Source: JANPLD01 sp031426355
GTDB lineage: Bacteria; Pseudomonadota; Alphaproteobacteria; Rickettsiales; UBA8987
NCBI GenBank assembly: GCA_031426355.1
Contig: JANPLD010000028.1
Span: 1-20,649, forward strand
DNA: 20,649 bases
Direction: 5' to 3'
A program made the position numbers and the translations under genes. This document shows positions 13,470 through 18,939 of this stretch, piece after piece. Each line of letters starts with the position of its first letter. Within the stretch, counting starts at the first letter, position 1. The notes below the pieces were generated by a model. That model was not told where the DNA came from, ran no database searches, and saw only the letters and a program-made list of their open reading frames with translations.

Positions 13470-15103
13470 TCTAAATTATTTATAGCAAGATTTGTGTATT
13501 TTGTATTTTTATTAGCAGCATGAAGCTGGGTATATAATTTACTATCTTCATTATAAATATCACCAAGGAAGCTTGCATTACCTTTTGCATCTGCAAAGGC
13601 AGTTAAATAGGTAACATATACAGGTATTTCTTTATTAAGGGCATAAAATTCAGAAACTTCACTGTTTTCCTGAGAATTTAATTTTGCGCTTATATCACTT
13701 GAATCAAGTTTTGAATTATCATTTAAAACAAAATTTGTAAGTTTTTCTATTTCTTTAACTCTTACACAACCTGAGCTATAAGCCCTTTTAGTTTTATCAA
13801 ATAAGAACTGGAAAGGGGTTCCATGCATATAGACCGCATAAGAATTTGTCAGATCAAATCTTATCTTGCCAAGTAGATTATTATTTCCAGGAAGTTGCCT
13901 TATCCTATACGGAGGGAAATTATCAGGATTCAGATTAGCTATTTCGTGTTCATTTAATTCAACTCTTTCGTAATGACCTTCACTATATTTCTCAAAAATA
14001 TAGCCTTCTTTCCAAACTATAGATGGGTCAGCCTTGATGCGAGGTATAACATAGGTTCTAAGTATCCTGTCAGTTGGCGTCCAATCAGGATTGAACTTTG
14101 CGGAAGAGATTGATCCTAGGAAACTCGGAGTTTTTGTTTCTGTCTGGCCAACAATTATAGGAGTTGAAAATACTTCTGCTCCATTTTCATAAGCCGTAGC
14201 AGTGAACCTTGCTATATTAACAACTATATATTTATCTGCGGTTTTTAGTTTTTCATCAGCCCATCTAAGTCTCTCCATGGAGAGTTTTATCTTATTTATC
14301 TTTTCATCTTTTGAAAGATATAAGGCTTTATAAGTTTCATAACCTATGTTTCCGTCTTGATCTAATGCGTTGTGTCTTTGAAACTTTTCTACAGCCTGTT
14401 TGAGATTATAATCATATCTATGCATATTATTCTGGCTGCCTATAACAATGCCGTGATAACCTAAGTTAGTTAGCCTTTTTCTAATGGAAGATATTCTGTT
14501 ATCAATGATCCCTGGTCTTAAAACATCATCTTTACCAAAAGCTAGGGGTTTATCATCGTCGTTGAGATCTTTAGTTTTATTCAGGATGTTTTTAAGGTTT
14601 TTATATTCAAGGCTTTGTGGTGCAAGCATACCGAGTGCACGTTCGGTATCTGCTGAATTAACGAGGGTTTTAAATTCTTCTTTTAACGTTGCAACAATAT
14701 TGCTGGAATCATTTATATTTTTATTAGCCCTGCCAAATTTTATGTCCCTTATGAATTTTAAAACCACACTGGTTTTTTGCATATCACTTAAAGCTATATC
14801 TTCATCATCAGTGCCGCTTTCAGTATCAATAGCATAATCACTTGGTTCCATTCCTTCTTCAGAGGCTGTATTTTTTATTTTGCCAAGAAAGGCTGTGAAG
14901 TTAATATTTGTCCAGAAAGGTTTGTGTAGGTTCTCATTATATAATTCTTTGGCAGCCATTTCCTCTTCAATTGAGCGGAAATTGTAGTTTTCAATATTTG
15001 ATTTTATCAATCTAGCTATTTCAACTTCATTACCGGCCTTAGATGAAATAACAAAAAAGATAACTGAGATGAGTAAAACTGAAATAAATATAATTCTATT
15101 CAT
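13466..15103 (-). CDS. ldtD: L,D-transpeptidase, LdtD/YcbB-like
   Basis: This 545-residue periplasmic enzyme has an N-terminal signal or anchor (about 4-22), a scaffold domain, a peptidoglycan-binding segment (about 203-262, IRKRLTNLGYH to VEKFQRHNALDQDGNIGYET), and a YkuD catalytic domain (about 290-450). The catalytic domain has IVGQTETKTPSF, FNPDWTPTDRI, His427 (MHGTP) and Cys446 in SSGCVRV. The catalytic residues are intact, so it should form 3-3 crosslinks in murein. Length and order match the YcbB group. AGGGAA precedes the ATG. It shares a 4-base overlap with the MepK-like gene downstream. The symbol is assigned by similarity, not proof of orthology. Confidence 0.92.
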   Translation of the reverse strand: MNRIIFISVLLISVIFFVISSKAGNEVEIARLIKSNIENYNFRSIEEEMAAKELYNENLHKPFWTNINFTAFLGKIKNTASEEGMEPSDYAIDTESGTDDEDIALSDMQKTSVVLKFIRDIKFGRANKNINDSSNIVATLKEEFKTLVNSADTERALGMLAPQSLEYKNLKNILNKTKDLNDDDKPLAFGKDDVLRPGIIDNRISSIRKRLTNLGYHGIVIGSQNNMHRYDYNLKQAVEKFQRHNALDQDGNIGYETYKALYLSKDEKINKIKLSMERLRWADEKLKTADKYIVVNIARFTATAYENGAEVFSTPIIVGQTETKTPSFLGSISSAKFNPDWTPTDRILRTYVIPRIKADPSIVWKEGYIFEKYSEGHYERVELNEHEIANLNPDNFPPYRIRQLPGNNNLLGKIRFDLTNSYAVYMHGTPFQFLFDKTKRAYSSGCVRVKEIEKLTNFVLNDNSKLDSSDISAKLNSQENSEVSEFYALNKEIPVYVTYLTAFADAKGNASFLGDIYNEDSKLYTQLHAANKNTKYTNLAINNLE

Positions 15104-15192
15104 AAAATTTCCCTATTAGATTATATGTTCATAATCTTGTGAATCAGGTAAAATGTCTGTCTGGAATAGTTTATATCTTATAAAAAGGTCAT

Positions 15193-15225
15193 AAAAAAGC
15201 CCGCTAAATAATTTAACGGGCTTTT
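15193..15225 (-). terminator. Intrinsic terminator after the DUF1328 gene
   Basis: AAAAGCCCG (15195-15203) pairs with CGGGCTTTT (15217-15225), with further pairing inward, and the minus-strand transcript then enters a T run (A tract at 15193-15198). It lies 18 bases beyond the DUF1328 stop. Confidence 0.8.
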
Positions 15226-15242
15226 AATTGTTTATCAGTTTT

Positions 15243-15422
15243 TTAAACAATAGGCGGTGATCTTCTATCTATAAGGCCGAATACAAGTGATACTACGAAA
15301 AGTACCACGAAGAGCCAGAATAGAAGAACTGCAATATCAGCAGATGCAGCGGCTATACCGCCAAACCCAAATATACCTGCCAACACTGCTATTAGGAAAA
15401 ACATTAATGCCATTCTTAACAT
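15243..15422 (-). CDS. DUF1328 family small membrane protein (YtjA-like)
   Basis: ATG at 15422-15420, stop at 15245-15243, 59 residues. GGAG lies about 9 bases before the ATG. The peptide has two hydrophobic spans separated by a short loop: MLRMALMFFLIAVLAGIFGF then GGIAAASADIAVLLFWLFVV and VSLVFGLIDRR. This matches the DUF1328/UPF0391 layout, a widespread family of short inner-membrane proteins often induced by stress, without an assigned reaction. It starts 28 bases after the two-domain OB-fold gene on the same strand, with no terminator between them, so the two are probably co-transcribed. A strong terminator follows. Confidence 0.9.
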   Translation of the reverse strand: MLRMALMFFLIAVLAGIFGFGGIAAASADIAVLLFWLFVVLFVVSLVFGLIDRRSPPIV

Positions 15423-15450
15423 AAATACTCCATCAGTTGGTTGTTAATAA

Positions 15451-16164
15451 TTAAAAGTTAGCACTTAATTTTATTATCTTACTAGCTTTGATCTCTTCGC
15501 CAGCGCCGAGAGCTTCGCTTTGGATCACACCTATAACTTTTACAGAATCACCTTCTTTTATTTTGAGGTCATTTTTAGTGTGAACATCAATAGTTTCACC
15601 AGAACTATCTTTAAGGATAAATCTGTTATCACCATCAACATCCGAAACTATTCCAGATATTTCGACGTTACCTTTTTCAGGTAGATTCTCTATTAAGCCT
15701 GATCTGTCAGAATATTCAGAATCATTTGCTTTGTCTGAGTTATCAGAGGATGCATTGAATGACAGGTCATGGCCTCTTGTTGAATCAAGATCCAGACCAG
15801 CATGGCTGATATTAGCATTGATTACCTGTTTGCCGATACCTGCAAATTCTGAATCTAAAGTGCCATTAATAGTAACGGTCTGGCCGGTTTTAACATCTGC
15901 CACATCATTAGTATTAACGTCAATAGTTGAACCTGCGCTATCTTCTAATATGAATTTTTTACTACCTTCAAGTTTCCTAACTACGCCAGAAATAGTTACT
16001 TCACCTTTTTTAGGAAGGTTAGAAATTAAAGTTGAATCAGCATTTAAACTTAAGCCTAAGCCAAGATTTTTACTTTCAGCAAAAGATTCTGCCGAAAAAG
16101 AAATTATTGCTGCGGTAGTTAATATAGCCAGTTTTTTTAGGCTTACTTTAGGGTTATTTAACAT
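15451..16164 (-). CDS. Exported protein with two OB-fold-like domains
   Basis: This 237-residue protein has a signal peptide (about 9-29, ending SFA before ES), domain 1 (about 49-120), a polar Ser/Asp/Asn linker (121-158) and domain 2 (about 160-233). Both domains repeat NLPxKGxVxISGxV...FILxDSxGxTIDVxT. The single-domain protein at 7956-8324 carries the same unit, so the window holds three copies. The domain resembles bacterial OB-fold (BOF or DUF5666-like) exported proteins; the ligand is unknown. GGAGG precedes the ATG. The gene is followed 28 bases later by DUF1328 on the same strand. The duplication looks internal to the gene and old, since the copies have diverged. Confidence 0.85.
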   Translation of the reverse strand: MLNNPKVSLKKLAILTTAAIISFSAESFAESKNLGLGLSLNADSTLISNLPKKGEVTISGVVRKLEGSKKFILEDSAGSTIDVNTNDVADVKTGQTVTINGTLDSEFAGIGKQVINANISHAGLDLDSTRGHDLSFNASSDNSDKANDSEYSDRSGLIENLPEKGNVEISGIVSDVDGDNRFILKDSSGETIDVHTKNDLKIKEGDSVKVIGVIQSEALGAGEEIKASKIIKLSANF

Positions 16165-16270
16165 GGTACCTCCAATTATATTAATAAGTATCTGGGTTCA
16201 GTAATAAATAATTTAAATGTTAGGCTCTAATTTCTCTATTCGTAGAAGGTGAATGAAATATAAATTGGAT

Positions 16271-16301
16271 ATAAAAAAGCCCGGCAAAATGCCAGGCTTT
16301 T
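16271..16301 (-). terminator. Intrinsic terminator after the YqjE-like gene
   Basis: AAAAGCC (16275-16281) pairs with GGCTTTT (16295-16301), and GGCA with TGCC inside it, giving a strong hairpin whose minus-strand transcript runs into a T run. It lies about 25 bases after the stop at 16326. Confidence 0.8.
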
Positions 16302-16325
16302 AAAAATGAGGGATATAGGATCAAT

Positions 16326-16706
16326 TTATTTCCTAAAACCTTTTAAGAATTCACTAACTATTTCATCAACATTAATATTTTCAATTGAAATATTTAAGCG
16401 ATTTGTCTCAAGGTCTTTTTTGATCTTTAACGCTTCTTTTTCTTTACTACTTATTATTGTAAGAACAATAATAAGAACAAAAGTGAGCAACGTTGTTATA
16501 AGTATTAGTTTTATGTTTAATGGGGAAAAGCCGCTTTCTTCCAGAATAGTATATGCGATATCTCCCAACAGGTAGAATATAAAGCCGCATATAACCGATA
16601 TAAGATTAGAAAAGGTGATAAGTAATATCAACCTTTTCTCTACGGAAAGTAGGCCGGAACGAATCATTCCAGCCGTACATTTCTTTATTTCATCAAGAAG
16701 GTACAT
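16326..16706 (-). CDS. Small two-span membrane protein, YqjE-like (holin superfamily III layout)
   Basis: This 126-residue protein has a short helical start, two membrane spans (about 26-52 and 64-87) and a charged C-terminal helix (88-126, KEKEALKIKKDLETN). The length, the span spacing and the position directly after a DUF883-type gene match the YqjD-YqjE arrangement of enterobacteria, but the sequence similarity is weak by eye. AAAGGGA precedes the ATG. The gap to the upstream gene is 28 bases, so the two are probably one transcript that ends at the hairpin at 16271-16301. A membrane-associated partner role is inferred from context. Confidence 0.7.
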   Translation of the reverse strand: MYLLDEIKKCTAGMIRSGLLSVEKRLILLITFSNLISVICGFIFYLLGDIAYTILEESGFSPLNIKLILITTLLTFVLIIVLTIISSKEKEALKIKKDLETNRLNISIENINVDEIVSEFLKGFRK

Positions 16707-16734
16707 TTATTGTTTCCCTTTAATTACTCTAAAC

Positions 16735-17043
16735 TTACTTTTTAAAGATCAATGCAAGAACTGCACCAGCGCCAAAAGCAAGGGCTGCACTTTTAAAAGG
16801 ATTACTAGCGATTTTGTCGCTGTATTCTTCTTTAGTTTCCTGATAAGTTTTTTTGCTGTTATCAAGAACTTCTCTTACAGTTTCACCAGAAGATTTAGCG
16901 ATATCTTTAATGTACTGATTGATTGAAGTAACACCTAGTGCTTCCTGCGCTGCTTCTTTAGCGTGAGATTTAATTATTGATTTTAACTCTGAAACATTGT
17001 TCCTGAGTTCTTTTATTTCTTTATCTACATTTGTCATACCCAT
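16735..17043 (-). CDS. DUF883/ElaB-YqjD family membrane-anchored protein
   Basis: This 102-residue protein has a long amphipathic helical N-terminal part (about 5-78, ELRNNVSELKSIIKSHAKEA, then KKTYQETKEEYSDKI) and one C-terminal membrane anchor, SNPFKSAALAFGAGAVLALI (80-99), ending KK. That hallmark NPxKS-plus-glycine anchor identifies the DUF883 family. E. coli YqjD and ElaB are tail-anchored inner-membrane proteins that associate with ribosomes in stationary phase. AAGGAG precedes the first ATG; a second ATG two codons on is also possible. The YqjE-like gene follows 28 bases downstream. Confidence 0.85.
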   Translation of the reverse strand: MGMTNVDKEIKELRNNVSELKSIIKSHAKEAAQEALGVTSINQYIKDIAKSSGETVREVLDNSKKTYQETKEEYSDKIASNPFKSAALAFGAGAVLALIFKK

Positions 17044-17210
17044 AAAGCTCCTTAGTTTGGTTAGTTTAATAATAAATTTTGCCTCTTGGCATTTATGATA
17101 TTCGTTTAAAATGGATTAATTAGCTATGTGTAGGAGAGAGTAGAATATAAAGAACCTATAAGTTTTAAATTATTATAAGGTTTTATATAATTATAGATAG
17201 TATTTAAATA

Positions 17211-17233
17211 AAAATAAGGCCGCAAAAGCGGCC
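17211..17233 (-). terminator. Intrinsic terminator after the entericidin-like gene
   Basis: GGCCGC (17218-17223) and GCGGCC (17228-17233) form a perfect 6-bp G+C stem with a 4-base loop. On the minus strand it is followed by TTATTTTTAT, 26 bases beyond the stop. Confidence 0.85.
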
Positions 17234-17259
17234 CTATTATATGAATTTGTGAGGAAATA

Positions 17260-17391
17260 TTAGTTTGCAGCATCTCTAACTGCATTCCCACCTTTCTGCA
17301 TATCTTCGCCAACGCCGTCAACAGTGCTGCAAGAAGCAAGTAAAAGTAATAAAGCAAAAGCAGGAAGTAATTTTAATTTAGCTATAGTCAT
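17260..17391 (-). CDS. Entericidin EcnA/B-like small lipoprotein, 43 aa
   Basis: ATG at 17391-17389, stop at 17262-17260. A signal peptide with a long Leu-rich core leads to the lipobox LASC and Cys21. The mature 23 residues (CSTVDGVGEDMQKGGNAV, then RDAAN) match the entericidin pattern CNTxxGxGxDxxxxGxxI, a widespread family of tiny envelope lipoproteins named after the E. coli toxin-antidote pair EcnA/EcnB. Toxicity should not be assumed; in alphaproteobacteria single copies are common. GGAG lies 6 bases before the ATG and a strong terminator follows. A longer open frame on the same strand in another phase overlaps it but has no family match. Confidence 0.9.
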   Translation of the reverse strand: MTIAKLKLLPAFALLLLLASCSTVDGVGEDMQKGGNAVRDAAN

Positions 17392-17458
17392 CTTATTCTC
17401 CAAAGTTTGTTAATTATTAAAGGGTAGTAGGATAGTATTTTTTGACCGTATATGATTT

Positions 17459-17614
17459 TTAATGAACTGTATATGAATCAAAGCTAATATCTTCTATACT
17501 AATAGTATGATTGATAATTGCATTTTTTAGCTCCAGAGTGTCCATCCCTCCAAGAACCTCTTCTACTTCTTTAAGTGTAGGTATAGAGTATGGCGCATAT
17601 TCTCTCTTTATCAT
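17459..17614 (-). CDS. Hypothetical 51-aa peptide with YxxPxL and Gly-Gly motifs
   Basis: ATG at 17614-17612, stop at 17461-17459. A consensus AGGAGG lies 5 bases before the start, the best ribosome site in the window. The peptide begins MIKREYAPYSIPTLKEVEEV, followed by LGG (21-23), and ends in an Ile/Ser/Asp-rich segment (ISIEDISFDSYTVH). There is no signal sequence or membrane span. Tyr9-Pro12-Leu14 fits YxxPxL, seen in some lasso-peptide leaders, and Gly22-Gly23 could be a processing site, but no maturation enzymes are in the window. A gap of 67 bases separates it from the entericidin-like gene on the same strand. Function unknown. Confidence 0.6.
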   Translation of the reverse strand: MIKREYAPYSIPTLKEVEEVLGGMDTLELKNAIINHTISIEDISFDSYTVH

Positions 17615-17732
17615 GGTTCCTCCTGATTGTTATATCCAAGAATTACATTTCTGTCCGTAAATTAACTATTGTTAGATATGAGAACTATAATAAAGGATGC
17701 ATAAATCAGAGAATATGAGCTTGGTTCAATTA

Positions 17733-17756
17733 CTTATGGAAAATTTATACCATAAG
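17733..17756. promoter_or_regulatory. Inverted repeat upstream of the KdpE-like gene
   Basis: CTTATGG (17733-17739) and CCATAAG (17750-17756) form a perfect 7-base dyad with a 10-base A+T spacer, 42 bases before the ATG at 17798. The spacing and position fit an operator for a dimeric regulator. As RNA it could also form a weak hairpin. No T run follows. Confidence 0.35.
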
Positions 17757-17797
17757 CATATTATTATGTGTGGAACCAAACAAAGAAGAGGCACATA

Positions 17798-18514
17798 ATG
17801 AACCAGATTAAGAATAAAATATTATTTATTGAAGACGAATTACCAATAAGGAAGCTATTGACAATTACTCTCGAAGGGCACGGATTTAAGCCTATTGATG
17901 CTGAAACTGGCCAGATGGGTGTTAGAATGGTAGCTTCAGTTAAGCCTGATCTAGTATTACTTGATCTTGGATTACCTGATATTGATGGTACTGAAGCTAT
18001 AAAACTAATAAGGGAATGGTCGCAGGTTCCTATAATAGTTTGTTCTGTGAGAAGTGATGACAGTGATGTTATCAAATCACTTGAACTTGGCGCTGATGAT
18101 TATATCACAAAACCTTTTAACCCTGATATTCTTATCGCAAGGATAAAATCCAACCTTCGTAAGGCAGCAACTCAGGAAGCAGGTGAGCCTGAATTATCTA
18201 ATGGCAATATACGTATGGACCTTGTGCGCCATGAAGTATTCATAAATGATAAGAAGGAAGTATTAACACCTAAGGAATATGAGTTACTTAGATATTTTAT
18301 GCTTAATAGGGGTAAAATGCTTACTCATAAGCAATTGCTTAAAGATATCTGGGGCCCGGCACATGGTGACGACATACAATATTTGCGTGTATATGTTAGC
18401 CAGCTTAGAGAAAAAATTGAACAGGCAGACCCATCTATTAGTTATATTGTTACAGAGCCTGGAATCGGTTACCGTATGGAAATCGGTGAAGTTCCACAAA
18501 AGAAGATCGCTTAA
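17798..18514 (+). CDS. kdpE: KdpE-like OmpR-family response regulator
   Basis: This 238-residue regulator has an acidic pocket (IEDE, 11-14), phospho-acceptor Asp56 in VLLDLGLPDIDG, a Ser at the switch position (about 83), and Lys105 in KPF. The winged-helix domain (about 130-230) has LTPKEYELLRYFMLN, HKQLLKDIWGPAHG, YLRVYVSQLREKIE and the terminal EPGIGYRM that is typical of KdpE. KdpE activates the kdpFABC potassium pump genes in many bacteria; those genes are not in view. The ATG at 17798 has AAGAGG 6 bases upstream and is preferred over an in-frame GTG at 17768. It is convergent with the receiver and KdpD genes, unlike the usual kdpDE operon. Confidence 0.9.
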   Translation: MNQIKNKILFIEDELPIRKLLTITLEGHGFKPIDAETGQMGVRMVASVKPDLVLLDLGLPDIDGTEAIKLIREWSQVPIIVCSVRSDDSDVIKSLELGADDYITKPFNPDILIARIKSNLRKAATQEAGEPELSNGNIRMDLVRHEVFINDKKEVLTPKEYELLRYFMLNRGKMLTHKQLLKDIWGPAHGDDIQYLRVYVSQLREKIEQADPSISYIVTEPGIGYRMEIGEVPQKKIA

Positions 18515-18535
18515 TATAGAAAAAGAGTGGGTGAA

Positions 18536-18928
18536 CTAGTGAATTGATTTAACTCTGAGTTTAGTATCAATTATATCCAGCAGTTCATCCATCATAAATG
18601 GTTTAGATATATAGCCATCCACACCTAATAAATTTGCCTTATTTACTGTGCTATGATCTTTTCTTACTGAAAGAATCACTACAACCGGTATATGTTTATT
18701 ATCATCAGCACTTTTTAATTCCGGCAGAATATCAAGGCCATCCCTATCAGGTAAACCAAGATCTAATACAACAAGGTCAGGCTGCATAGAATTACATAAT
18801 TCAATTCCTTCAGCAGCGTTAGAGGCCTCATAAAGTGTTGCTCCCTGTGCCTCTAGCGCGATCCTTAAGAAAGTTCGGATGGAATCAGTATCATCAATAA
18901 CCAGGATCTTTTTATTTTTTAATGGCAT
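18536..18928 (-). CDS. Stand-alone CheY-like receiver protein
   Basis: This 130-residue protein is a receiver domain only: acidic pocket Asp12-Asp13, phospho-acceptor Asp56 in VVLDLGLPDRDG, Ser87 at the switch position and Lys109 in KPF. It has no DNA-binding output domain. The sequence around Asp56 is close to that of the KdpE-like protein next door (PDLVxLDLGLPDxDG). It begins 11 bases after the KdpD-type kinase stop, so it is co-transcribed with the kinase and could receive phosphate from it, acting as a diguanylate-independent relay, sink or protein-binding switch. That role is inferred; the gene is convergent with the KdpE-like gene. Confidence 0.92.
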   Translation of the reverse strand: MPLKNKKILVIDDTDSIRTFLRIALEAQGATLYEASNAAEGIELCNSMQPDLVVLDLGLPDRDGLDILPELKSADDNKHIPVVVILSVRKDHSTVNKANLLGVDGYISKPFMMDELLDIIDTKLRVKSIH

Positions 18929-18939
18929 ATAAATATATT

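Noticed and set aside
14484..14837. Open frame of 117 codons on the plus strand
   Set aside because: It lies entirely antisense within the L,D-transpeptidase gene, has no ribosome site or family match, and reflects the codon use of the real gene.
15731..16204. 157-codon plus-strand frame
   Set aside because: It is antisense to the two-domain OB-fold gene, which has a signal peptide and repeated domain structure.
17124..17357. 77-codon minus-strand frame overlapping the entericidin-like gene
   Set aside because: It is in another phase, runs through the terminator hairpin and has no ribosome site. The shorter 43-codon frame has a lipobox and family match.
17260..17391. Entericidin-like gene as a toxin-antidote pair
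   Set aside because: Only one entericidin-like lipoprotein is present, and the neighbouring 51-residue peptide has no signal peptide or lipobox, so a two-lipoprotein pair is not supported.
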